Of a stretch of DNA of 64,000 nt, positions 11,680 to 21,890 are shown piece after piece (positions within the stretch are counted from its first letter, which is position 1; each line of letters opens with the position of its first letter). The stretch is taken from the NCBI GenBank assembly GCA_003024175.1, contig MDYQ01000002.1, positions 62,001-126,000 on the forward strand, given 5' to 3'. The stretch comes from Planoprotostelium fungivorum. Its lineage: Eukaryota; Evosea; Variosea; Cavosteliida; Cavosteliaceae. The position numbers and the translations under genes are program-made. The notes under the pieces were generated by a model. The model searched no databases. It saw only the letters and a program-made list of their open reading frames with translations, and was not told the DNA's origin.

Positions 11680-11785
11680 TAAAACTAGAGTAGAACCTCT
11701 CTTCATGTAATCTCAAGTGTACCGAGTAAACAATAAAATCGAATAAAACACAATTGAAATTGCGACCTTTATGGATGTCTTACAC
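11680..11785. terminator. Shared 3' region of convergent lipase and ATP synthase gamma genes
   Basis: Two AATAAA hexamers at about 11732-11737 and 11742-11747 lie 50-70 bases after the lipase stop and are likely polyadenylation signals for the plus-strand transcript. The two 3' UTRs probably overlap. Confidence 0.5.
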
Positions 11786-12968
11786 TTAACCCTCAACAGC
11801 AGCAGCTCCCGAGATAATCTGAAGCCATCAGCGACACCCTCTATACCACACTCACCTCAGTCAGCTCGGTGGTAATGGCAGCCTGTCTGGCTCTGTTGTA
11901 CGTGATGTTGAGCTTCTTGATCATCTCTCCGGCGTTCTTCGTGGCGTTGTCCATGGCGCTCATTCTGGATCCCAACTCTACACCGCTTCAGTCATCTACA
12001 ACCCGCCATTTCTTCTCACCGGCGGCAGAGTTCTCAGTGGAGGCTTGGTAGAGAAGAGAGGACAGCTGGAACTCTAAGAGGTCGCGGACATGAGTGAGTC
12101 TGTCCTCTTCCTCGAACTCGTACTCGGTCAAGGCCTCGGTGGACTCTGCGAGAGGAGCGGGACCAGCCAAGTTTTTGCTGACGGTCTCGTTGGCGAGGGC
12201 AGAGACGAACTGGTTGAAGACAACGGTGATCTTGTCATAGTCCTTCTCTAATACGCGGTCGGCGATGACGGCGGCGGTGTGCCAGTTGAGGGCTCTCTTG
12301 CTGGCACCTCCGGCGGAGAAGTGGATTCTGTTTCCTGGAAGGAAATGAGTGGGAGATATGGAGGATATGGAGGATGGATAATGGAGACGAATCGCACCGT
12401 AACCTCTGGCCAGTTGGGCATTACCCTTGTCTCCGAAGACGACGATGGAAGAGTTGTCGTCGTTGCTGAGGGTCTTGACTGTCTTGACCACAGAGGAGTT
12501 GAGACCACCGCACAGACCCTTGTCGGTGCAGATGGGGAGGATAATAGTCTTTCCTCCCTCTGGAGCGGGGGCAGTCACGTCCTCGAGAGATAATTAGACT
12601 CGATGTGATGTGATATGGACCTACCTGAGAGGTTCTAGAGAAGGGACGAGAGGACTCCATGCGGTTCTGTGCCTCTCTGAGACGAGAAGAGGCAATCATC
12701 TTCATGGTCTTAGTGATCTTTTGGATAGAGCCGACAGACTTGATACGACGACGAACTGTAGGGAGTCAGAGAGGACCTTGACTCGACCTGACTCACTCTC
12801 TTTCAGATTTCCTCCGTTACGGGCACCTCCGAGTTGGAGGGTGCTCTCTGGGTGAGCACTAAAGAGGTCAGAAATGCATTGAAAAGTAGATTAGAAGATA
12901 AATAGAGAGACATACTTGAGAGTAGTGGTGGGGAGCTTGGTTAAACCTTGTCTAAGAGCGAGAGCCAT
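11786..12968 (-). CDS. Mitochondrial ATP synthase F1 gamma subunit
   Basis: Central rotor shaft of F1-ATPase in the mitochondrial matrix. Minus-strand ATG 12968 gives [21 protein letters not shown], a basic Ser/Thr/Leu-rich presequence, followed by [20 protein letters not shown] (the conserved N-terminal helix). Then come [48 protein letters not shown], and the C-terminal helix [20 protein letters not shown] followed by [26 protein letters not shown]. The stop is at 11786-11788. The reading frame stays open upstream of the chosen ATG through an exon reading FAQATSVDEIRAK, so a longer 5' exon is possible. No unusual residues seen. Confidence 0.93.
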
Positions 12969-13829
12969 CTTCGCGCGGATCTCGTCAACTGATGTGGCCT
13001 GAGCGAAATCTACAATTTTAACTATTTATTTTATTTTTATTCTCAATTCCTTTTTTGTGGTCTCACTTTCGTATTGGCCGAGAACAGTAGCGCTCTCTTG
13101 CCCTCGTGAAAGACAAGTACACTATCTTATTGCATCGCACAATTTATCACGCCAAGAAAGATTGTTATCCGCTTCGGTTATTATCTGATACTGGATATAC
13201 TCTATATCCAGTCCTCTGTTAGCAATTACATTGGTCCTAGCTGATCATCTGACGGTGTCTTCAACACCTTTCATTGAATTTAAAATCGCGAAATGTGCGT
13301 TCCTTTCTTCGCTGAGCAAACTTCCAAGCGACAGCGACACCACCCAGATCCAATAGACACAAGGCCCAGATAGAACCACGAAAGGATACCTAAGGAGATC
13401 TAAACACAGCCTCGCGCCCTTGTCCACCCTCTCTCTCAGCTGTCCCCACACACCAGCCACCGAAGAGCATCTGTTCCGTTCGAGAGAGTGGATGTTGCTG
13501 TTCAATTTCCGACTCCGAGTGCTTGTTGGATGCGTCTGAGAGACAGGAGATAGCGTGTCGCGTCTACCTTTGCAGAGTTTAAGGGTCGCGCGCAGATGAA
13601 ACACGTTAACAGCCGTGACAGGAATTTTCGCGTTTTGTGCGCAGGGTCCCGACGAAGGCGGCGGACAGCTGCTCATTCATCTTCACACGCAGCAAGCAGT
13701 AGCAGTCGAGCGCAATCATTTGCCTCTGTATCATCACACTTGTGTACTATTCCAACACACGTGAGTGTTGCGATGGAGGTGATATAGAATGCTGAAGGGA
13801 AGATAGTGACTGCTTAATTTATTGATAAG
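12969..13829. promoter_or_regulatory. Long divergent intergenic region with a 23-bp palindrome
   Basis: Separates the minus-strand ATP synthase gene from the plus-strand F-box gene. It contains the palindrome ACTGGATATA-CTC-TATATCCAGT at about 13185-13207. An unspliced 143-codon minus-strand ORF with a true ATG (13676 down to 13245) overlaps this; see the separate entry. Confidence 0.4.
13245..13676 (-). CDS. Possible small protein, unrecognised
   Basis: An ATG-initiated 143-codon frame without introns. The product is Ser/Arg-rich with a hydrophobic stretch near its C-terminal half (FVVLSGPCVYWIWVVSLSLG) that could be one membrane helix. Nothing in it resembles a family I know, and single-exon ORFs of this length can arise by chance here. 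It sits in an otherwise empty divergent promoter region, which argues against it. Confidence 0.2.
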   Translation of the reverse strand: MSSCPPPSSGPCAQNAKIPVTAVNVFHLRATLKLCKGRRDTLSPVSQTHPTSTRSRKLNSNIHSLERNRCSSVAGVWGQLRERVDKGARLCLDLLRYPFVVLSGPCVYWIWVVSLSLGSLLSEERNAHFAILNSMKGVEDTVR

Positions 13830-15212
13830 ATGAAATCAAATAGATCAACGAATGCTGCTTTAACTTTGACTACTCTTCCCGAAGAGGTGACCTCCGACTC
13901 TGATAGATCGACCCACTCCACCCAAATCTCATCCGATGCATCCTCTAAACATTGCAGCTCATCATGGAGATTTTGACCAAGTTGGCTCTTCCAGAACTTA
14001 GACAGATGACTTTGGTTTCCCGACTCTTTGGAAGGTTGGCCCGTGATACTCATCTGTGGAAAGGTCTCTTCTTCACCGTCCCTCCTTCCACCGGAGTTCC
14101 AAATTCTAGACTTTGGTGCACCACCGTCGTCGTCAACTGTGAGGATAACTCGAAGTGTTCCACCTTCTCATCCCAACAGCCAAGATGTACCTCTTTGGAG
14201 GCCACACGACGCAAGAGTCTACCAATCTCATCTCCGATGTAAAGAGTGACTTGTATGAATACGATTTCGAGACCCGCGTATGGACACCCCTCGATCACGA
14301 GATGGGAGGGAAGACCGAGCACAAGTGTGTACCCTACAACAACTGCCTCTGGTTCACCGGCGGATACAATGGTCACGATTACACCAACGATACATACACA
14401 TTCGACCCCATCACCCGCACATCCGCTATCGTCCAAACGACTGGCGAGCGCTTCTCACCCCGTTCGGCCCTGACTGTGGGCATCTGGGTCGGAAAGATGT
14501 ACACCTTTGGAGGATGGAATGGGTTCACACGAAAATGGTTCAATGATGTTCACGAGTTGGACCTCGAGACGAAGACGTGGAGACACATCAACCCACGCGG
14601 AGTCCCTCCCGTCCAGAGAACCAGTCATGCATCCGTCATTCGAGATGGAAAGATGTACATCTTTGGAGGCTTCTCCGGAGAGAACTACCTCAACGACCTG
14701 TGGGAGCTCGACATCGGTGAGTCCATCATCTCTCCTCCCCGTTTTCCATCATCATCCAATGTCCATCGTCTCACCTTCCATCAGCCACCGAGACGTGGAC
14801 AGACATCTCTGAAGACTCTTACGGACAACGTCCTGCCCCTCGATCTCGCTTCTGTGCCGCCGTCTACGGCGACTGCATGTACATACTGGGCGGCTGGAAC
14901 AAAGTCGGATATTTTGAAGACCTCCACTCGTTCAACTTTGTCACAAAGATGTGGACCAAGATCGACAACCTCCTAGGAGGACCTCCATCCATCTCACAGT
15001 ACTCCTTCTCTATCCACAAGAACCTCCTCTACGTCTTTGGAGGTTACTGCTCGAAGAGGAAGGAGTGTGTCAACGACCTGCTTGTCTATCGATTCCCCGA
15101 AGATGAGGGGCGTGGGGAGGCGGCAGCGGAGGAGCCACCCAAGAAGAGAAGTCGGGAGGCTTCTATCTCCATGCCGAGAAAGATGTTCGAAGAGGTCGTC
15201 TCTTCATGCTAG
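13830..15212 (+). CDS. F-box and Kelch-repeat protein (SCF substrate adaptor)
   Basis: Exon 1 (ATG 13830) ends TTLPEE and joins LIMEILTKLALPELRQMTLV, giving a clear F-box (LPxELIxxILxxL). Kelch repeats follow: AKMYLFGGHTTQ, NNCLWFTGGYNGHDYTNDTY, GKMYTFGGWNG, GKMYIFGGFSGENYLNDLWE, DCMYILGGWNKVGYFEDLHS and NLLYVFGGYCSKRKECVNDL, making five or six blades of a beta-propeller. The C-terminus is Glu-rich with PPKKRSRE, a likely nuclear localisation signal, and ends ...EEVVSSC at 15212. It probably recruits a nuclear substrate to an SCF ubiquitin ligase. AATAAA at 15302 may be its polyadenylation signal. Confidence 0.88.
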
Positions 15213-15359
15213 ATGGAGGACGTGTGGACATGGATGGATGAAAGATGGAGGCTGAACTGGAGAATTGTCTGATGAGACGTCCTGTGGGCTTGTGGCCTCG
15301 AAATAAAGAACAGGCCAGAACTTTTCATTTTATTTCGTATGTACATCGCAGCAGCTCAT

Positions 15360-15554
15360 CTAATGTTGTTTCATCTCGTGCAACTTCTCTTTTGGAACGT
15401 GAAGTCCGGCTTTGACTCTCGTGCTCAACTTCTTATCGTCATCGTGCATTACGGCTCTGTCCTCTAGTTTCCTCTCGGTTGGATCCACCTTGGCTGGGGC
15501 TTGTGTCGGTCCACCCTGCTCATCTGCGCTGCTGTTGGCGTCTGGGTACATCAT
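15360..15554 (-). CDS. Small hydrophilic protein, unrecognised
   Basis: Minus-strand frame from ATG 15554 (MMYPDANSSADEQGG) to 15360, about 64 residues, ending KEKLHEMKQH. It is polar and charged with no membrane segment. The frame is open farther upstream without an ATG, and a second frame starting at ATG 15618 (MFLAQIFTATSTATK) overlaps it, so an upstream exon is likely. It converges with the F-box gene. No family recognised. Confidence 0.35.
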   Translation of the reverse strand: MMYPDANSSADEQGGPTQAPAKVDPTERKLEDRAVMHDDDKKLSTRVKAGLHVPKEKLHEMKQH

Positions 15555-15833
15555 TTTTTTGTCGTCTGTTCGTCTTTGTAGCTGTCGAGGTTGCTGTGAA
15601 GATCTGGGCCAGAAACATTCCAATTCCAATTTTCGTGTGTTTCACACGAGTTTTCCTTACTCTTTCAGACTTCGCCGTTTTGCTCCTTAAGATTCAAAGC
15701 ACTCACCTCATAGGCCTATCTTCACGTTCTGGGCAGTATTTCTGTCTACCTGGCTGTCTTTTTATTGAGTATAAGGTTCCTGCGAGTCCCTTCGGAGGAA
15801 CGCCGATCACATTCACACAGAACGAGCGAGAGC

Positions 15834-18739
15834 ATGAGGTTGGTCCTTCTATTGCTGACAGTGATATCTGTTGCACATGGTATTCAGGTCTTGTTCAATA
15901 GCCAGAACATCACGAACGCTCCAGATGTCCCTGAGGAGTATCATTCTCTAACATCCCTAAATAAGAATTGGAATCTACTTGTGAGGCTCTCTGCCTATTT
16001 CTGTCACCTGATTAGGAGTCAGATCACAAACGATAGTTGGTTACAAGTCACTAAAGGCTCTTCTATGTGGTATTGGCGGGTGAATGCAACAGATGGTACG
16101 GTGAATCGCACACTTTTCGTCCAAGTTGGTGAGTTCTTCTGCTTTGATTCGAGAGTGACCCCGCACAGATGGGAATGTAGCTCTATACGGAACTAAAAAC
16201 TCTTCGGTCGGCTTCTGGTCTACCAACACTCAAGAAGGGGGATATTTCGAAAAAGGAAACCAGTATAATCTCACCATCAACAACCAGGGACAAGTCATTC
16301 ATTACAACATGAATACAAGTCAAATCAAGTGGAACAGTTCCATCATCAAAACGACACGTCCCCTAAACATCACGTCGACCGACGGAGGTCAGCTCTTCAT
16401 AGGTGGTTCTTTCAATCTACAAGAAGAAATTCCAACCGCCAGCCTTGAAGATCGACCCATCATTGTGACGGGCCATCATTCCAATCAGATCAACGTGACG
16501 ATTCCACCCGGTACTGGCCTGGGCCTCAGTCTGAAGATCTTCATACGAAACACCATCGTTCAGACTCTCTTCGATTATCCACCCACCCTGTCTGTCTCTT
16601 CATCTCTGGGAAGCATCACTGTCAATGGTGAGTTCCATCACGATGAATCGACAGTGAGCCGACGTTCCATCAGCGACGAGCGTGAAAAGTGGAAGCACAC
16701 TGCGGCTCTACGGATCAGCCTTCTCCTTGCAATCACCTGAGTTTACCTCCTTCAGCTCCGATCTCACCTACGTATTCTCACTCCCCACCTCCACTCTCTC
16801 TGGCAACTTGACCGTTCGGCTCTCCTTCAATATTAATACCCTCTTAGAGACGACCATCTACTACCGAGGCTATCTACAATCCATCGAGACGCTGGATGCC
16901 ACGAACACATCACTCTCTCACTTGTTCACCACAATAGAGGAAGCGGTCAGACAGGTCTTGTCTACTTCAGATACCTTCACCATCTACAACGCAGGGGGCA
17001 TCTCTGTACAAGCATCGAACATACTGAAGGTGATAGAGAGGTGTGAAGTGTCGATTTACAACGTTGTAGAACAGCAGCGTGGTTGTGGGAAATTTGAATG
17101 GGACCCAATTTTCCATTCCATCGACGATCGTGGAGTCATTGTCCGACGAGAACGACACAAGGCTATCGTACATCTTCAGTACCTTGTCCAATGACCTCTT
17201 TCCTCACGACAAAGAGTACAACGTGTGAGTGATGATGATGATGATCTCGATGACGATCACGACTGACATTCAGAGTAGGACTGGACAAGTCGTTGGATTA
17301 AGTCTGTACGGTAACGGTACGTACCTCAGCGTAAGTGATACCACATCCACCATCGACATCATCATACCCTCGATCGACCGAACGGGTGAGAAATCTCGAT
17401 GAAATCTCGCGATGACAGGTGACAGACGTGGTGTGTCTCTTCTGGTCTCAGATGACGTCATCATGGAAGAGAGATGGATGTGAGACGATATTGGGTATCG
17501 GCAGTGTGACGTGCAGGTGCAATCATCTCACCAACTTCACATTGGGTGCACTTCGAAGAGAGGAGAGAACTTCATTCAACAAGTTGTACCTCTTGGCCAT
17601 TGTGGGCATCATACCTGTCATACGTACGTAACGTACATATGAGTTTCGATTGAAATGTCTCGCAGTCATCGTGGTAGTCCTCTCCGTGTTGGTCATGAAG
17701 AGAAGAGAGGATGGGTATCACACGGAGGTGAATTTGGAAGCCAACAGAGTGAAAATCGAATGTCACAACCTCTTCTCACGGATACAGGACGTTGTTGTAG
17801 AGAGAGAGATCGGTAGAGGTAGAGACACAATCATCTATTTGGGTACAAAGAGTGGAACCACAAGGATTGCTGTGAAGAAGTCGAGAAATGACAAGAGAGG
17901 AGTACAGCTAATCAAGGAGTACAATCTTCTAAAGGTAAAGATGTCGAGACATCTCATAGAGATGTCACGACTGATGTGTGGGTAGGACATCCATCACCCT
18001 CACATCCTCTTGGCATTCGAAAATTACGTGGAAGATAAGATGACGTGTCTCGTTGTAGAATACATGGAATGTGGCACCCTCGAGCAAGTCATGAAGGACG
18101 ACGTCACGTATGACAATGAGCAGATCGATAGCATGTGAGTTCATCTCATCTGACCAAGAGCTGAAGACATACAGCATGGGACAGATCTGTTCTGCACTGA
18201 TCTACCTGCACGACAAGGGAATCGTCCACGGAAGAATCTGTACCAAGAAGATCTACATGTCGACACACGTCGACATTAAGTTATCAGTGAGGGGTACAGA
18301 TGCGTGGGAAGATGTGTCGGATGACATGAGGGAATATCTCGTGGGTGGTCGTCTACAACGCATCCTCTGACGTCATCAGGCGCCCGAGATACCTAAGAAG
18401 AGAGCGTACACCACGGAGGGAGACGTGTGAGTCACCATCATCACTCATCATCAGCAAGACTGATCGTTCACACAGATACTCTTACGGCGTCTTGTTCGAC
18501 CGATTGAGACGAACGAGAGGGGAGAAAGAGGAAGATCCTGCTGTGTGGAACGACATCGTAAGCATGTGGTGAGATAGATGGATGTGTCACTGTATGAGAC
18601 AGAGAGATTGAGTGATCGCAGTACGGATGAGTCTGCAGTGAAGAGACCGAACATGAAGGCAGTGGGGAAGATGCTGAGGCCGGTGAATGGAAATGTACCT
18701 CACGTCCAAAGGATGGATAATGTCTATGTCGAACAATAA
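15834..18739 (+). CDS. Bulb-lectin-like / GPS-motif receptor with cytoplasmic pseudokinase
   Basis: Signal peptide MRLVLLLLTVISVAHG (15834). The ectodomain has WSTNTQEGG and YNLTINNQGQVIHYN (about 16220-16310), close to the QxDxNxVxY pattern of bulb-type lectins, then several N-glycosylation sites and a long beta-rich region. At about 17430-17560 lies a GPS motif: CLFWSQMTSSW, GCETI, then C-R-C-NHLTNF, with the His-Leu-Thr autoproteolysis triad. A membrane helix follows (LYLLAIVGIIPV joined to LIVVVLSVLVM, about 17586-17697), then a kinase-like domain: IGRGRDTIIYLG, IAVKKS, VVEYMECGTLEQV and LIYLHDKGIVHGRICTKKIY. The HRD Asp is replaced (HGRIC) and no DFG is present, while APE remains (APEIPKK), so it should be a pseudokinase. 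The stop TAA lies inside an AATAAA (18735-18740). Confidence 0.8.
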
Positions 18740-18855
18740 AGTCTGTCTGCTCCAGTCCTTTCATAAAGGCCTCCAAAAAAACCGTATTGACTTGTAGAAC
18801 GTCACGAATATTTGATCCTTCCGTTACCCGCCAAAATCGAGACACATCAGACAAC

Positions 18856-21648
18856 ATGGCAAGAAAGAAGACCAGTAGAACCAAGGGTTCGAGCGCTTCT
18901 GCGAAGAAGACTGTCTCTTCTGTTCAAGTGCCATCCAGAAAGGCTGTTAGTTTGGATGAAAATCAGAAGAGAGCCACAGAATCATCGACTCCAAATCTCG
19001 CACAAGAGATGGGTCCTACACCGGAAGACGTTCTCGTCCAAACACAATCTGAGGGTGATTCGAAGATTCATCACTCGTGTGAACACATTGAACAGAAAAT
19101 CCTCACAAAGAAGGCGATCAACTCGATTCCGAACCCGAAGAAAGTCAAAATACTAAAGGTGATATGGTGAAATCAGCTGTGACGTATCTGATCCATTGGA
19201 AGGACAACACTTTCCTTGGAACAAGAAGCAACAAGTGATATCGCCTCATTATCATCTCTTCTGAACAGGAACAGGTTTTGATTCGTGTTCGTGATGATCT
19301 ACAGTACAGACTCACAGATCTCTTGGAGGAGAAACCAATGTATCGATTATACAGAGGAGAAGAAGCCTCCTCTGCCAATGGAAATTCTGTCATCATCAAG
19401 GTGACCACCACTCCTGCATCATCACCCTTAACTCGAAGCATCATGAACTTAACTCGTTCAGATCTATCACTCCGCTCATCAAGCCACGGCCACCAAGGTG
19501 AGTGACACCCTTCCAGTTCTCTCACTGATTTCGATCAGGAAGTTCAACTGTACGCGTCACTGAAGGAGAGACCCAACTACAACCGATTCCACGTGGCTTT
19601 TCCCATTCACCAGGCCGCCTGCGAGAGCGAGAAGAGGGACCGAGCCTTCGATCACTCGTGTCTCATCTACAAGGGCTCTTCCATCTTATCCAAGGTCTTC
19701 CGTCTCATCATCCATCCTCATTGAACTTGTGCAGGCCGATCTCAACGTCGATATTTCAACCATGAAGAACATATCCGTACAGGTGACATACACTTGTCAT
19801 ACGACAATTCTCACCGTGTGACAGCTGCTGACTTCCTTGGTGCTGTTGAGACAGTCATCCATCGTCCACGGTAACATTCGCCCTTGGACCATTCTCGTGC
19901 AAGAAGAGTCCACCGACGGCATCCGTGAGTTCTCCACGAAATTTCAACATTGACGGACCTCCAGCGAACGTTCAACTGATGGGCTTCGAGTCCGCCACAC
20001 TCTTGGAGGAGTCTCAATCGATCGTGCCCATGGACAACTACACTTCCCCCGAGGTCCTCTTAGGTTTCAACGCGGGCATAGAGAACGACGTGTGGGCCCT
20101 TGGATGTCTCTTGGCGGAGCTCAAATTGGGACACGCCCTCTTACCGGTCAGAAACACGAACGAACTCTTCTCCCGGCTGGATTCTCTTTTGGGACCGGCA
20201 CCCGACATCTACAAGGAGGGAAAATATTACGACATGTACCTCGATGAGAGCGGTCACCCCGTCGAGTGAGTGTGAGATTTCGAGGAAATTTCGTGACGAT
20301 GGACAGTCAAGACCAGACGCAGGTGATGGACGAGGGGGTCTCTCATCCATTACCCACACTCTTGAGCACCCCCGGTGAAGCTCATTTCGGTACATTTATG
20401 GAGGGAGTGCTGCACTACAACCGTAACGAGAGATTCTCACCCGAGAACGCTCTCACTCATCCCTTCTTATTCCCAATGGTGAGAAAGTTGGGGAAATTTC
20501 ACCTGACAAGCACAGACTTTTCCCGGAAATAGTTCGGCAGGAACGGCCGACGACGCCGAGATCGTGATGACCATCAACCAACTGAAGCAAGAAGTGGAGA
20601 GGGTGACTAAACCTTAAACCCCTGTACGAACCTCACCCCACCAGTTGACCAACGAGCGCGCCCACGACGCCGCCTCGGCCGAGAAGAATCGAGAGAAATT
20701 CCAGAGAAAACTGAAAGAATTAGAAGAGAAGAAGAGAGAAGAAGTGGAAGATGCCATCAGAGAACACGAGTTGACAACTGCAAAGAGGACGGAAGATATA
20801 GAGAGGCAGATGACTCGATTAGGACAGCAGCTGGCTTCAGCGGAAGAGAGGTGCGAGAGGATAAAGGAGACGGAAGAGGAGGAGAAGAGGAGGCTGACGG
20901 AGGGGGAGGAGAAGGTGTGGCTCGTTGTAGATGGGGTCTGATGGGAACAGTTGAGGGAGATGGAGACGGTGCTGGCGAGGAAGGAAGAGGAAATGGTGTC
21001 TTTACGCAAAGTCATCGAAGAACATCAGGCAGAGGTAGAGAGTCATCCATCTACAACGCTATCTTATTCATCTACAACGACATTCATCCATCTACAACGC
21101 TGATCCCTACAGATCCAACAATTGACTGAGAGCACATCCCATACAAAAGAAGAACTGAGAGAGAGCAAGAAGAGAGTGAAAGAACTAGAGAAGGAGAACA
21201 AGAGACTCAGAGACAAGAGAGACAAGGACAGTGACAAGGACAGAGAGGGTGATGGAATGCAGGCCATCAACGAACTGGTGGCTCAGGCGAAGGCGGCCGC
21301 AGAGAGAGCAGAAGCGGCAGCCAAGGCACTGCAGGTGAGATGACGTGTGATGACGTATGATGACGTCATCAGGAGGAGAAGAGCGGGAAGGTGAGGAGAG
21401 GGTGGGGGTGTAGGTGAATTGGGACAGGGAAAGAAGAGAGGAGGCGGGAAAGAGAAGAGTCCCAAAGAGGTGACGTCATCGCAACGGGGACAGTCGAGCA
21501 AGAGGGACAGAGAGGAAGATTCCGCGGAGATTCCGGCCAAGAGACCCCGAGAGGTGAGGGGAGAAGGAGGGAGAGACTGAGGGGACACAGGGTCTCAAGA
21601 AGACAACGATGCATCACTTGAGGTCACTGAGAGATTACTTTGAATAGA
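18856..21648 (+). CDS. CMGC-like pseudokinase with C-terminal coiled coils
   Basis: The N-terminus is basic and Ser-rich (MARKKTSRTKGSSASAKKT, 18856), then DDLQYRLTDLLEEKPMYRLY and a degraded kinase N-lobe (EVQLYASLKERPNYNRFHVA). The catalytic-loop position reads SSIVHGNIRPWTILVQ, with HGNIRP in place of HRDLKP, and the metal-binding position reads LMGFES in place of DFG. The C-lobe is well kept: YTSPEVLLGFNAGIENDVWA followed by LGCLLAELKLGHALLP, as in CMGC kinases, and HPFLFPM. After about 20530 come long heptad-like charged helices (KNREKFQRKLKELEEKKREE; KEELRESKKRVKELEKENK) and basic tails (PAKRPRE). It is probably a nuclear scaffold. An intron at about 21035-21113 has three copies of the CTACAACG motif. 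Confidence 0.75.
21036..21113 (+). repeat. Intron with three CATCTACAACG copies
   Basis: Within one intron the word CATCTACAACG (or TCATCTACAACGA) occurs at about 21048-21058, 21068-21079 and 21089-21099, spaced about 20 bases apart. It is the densest local cluster of the motif in this window. Confidence 0.8.
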
Positions 21649-21890
21649 CGTCCTTGTTCCTTCTCTTCTGTTGTGCGTGCTCTCGTCGGATGGATGTGTG
21701 TTCCCTCTCATCTGATTGATGAGCGTTGTGTGTTCTCTTCTCTCGTCGGATGGATGTGTTCTCTCATCTGATGGATGAACCTATGATCATCTGTAGAGTG
21801 TATTCTCATCTGTTGGATGTCTACAGAACAAGACAAGAGAGAGTGAAGAGAGGCAAGAGAGTGGATGAAGAAGAGGAAGGACAGATACAT
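21649..21890. repeat. Convergent 3' intergenic with a 60-bp tandem repeat
   Basis: The word TCTCGTCGGATGGATGTGT occurs at 21681 and again at 21741, a 60-base period, followed in both copies by a CTCTCATCTGATNGATGA-like segment. A third diverged copy (CTCATCTGTTGGATG) lies near 21803. The region lies between the convergent pseudokinase and SAC genes and shows no coding signal. Confidence 0.7.

Noticed and set aside
21036-21113. Possible CRISPR-like array
   Set aside because: The copies are 11-12 bases, irregular in spacing, also scattered genome-wide in both directions, and the genome is eukaryotic.
21336-21373. CRE-like TGACGTCA sites as promoter elements
   Set aside because: The sites lie inside introns between clearly joined exons in many genes, so classical promoter function is not supported.
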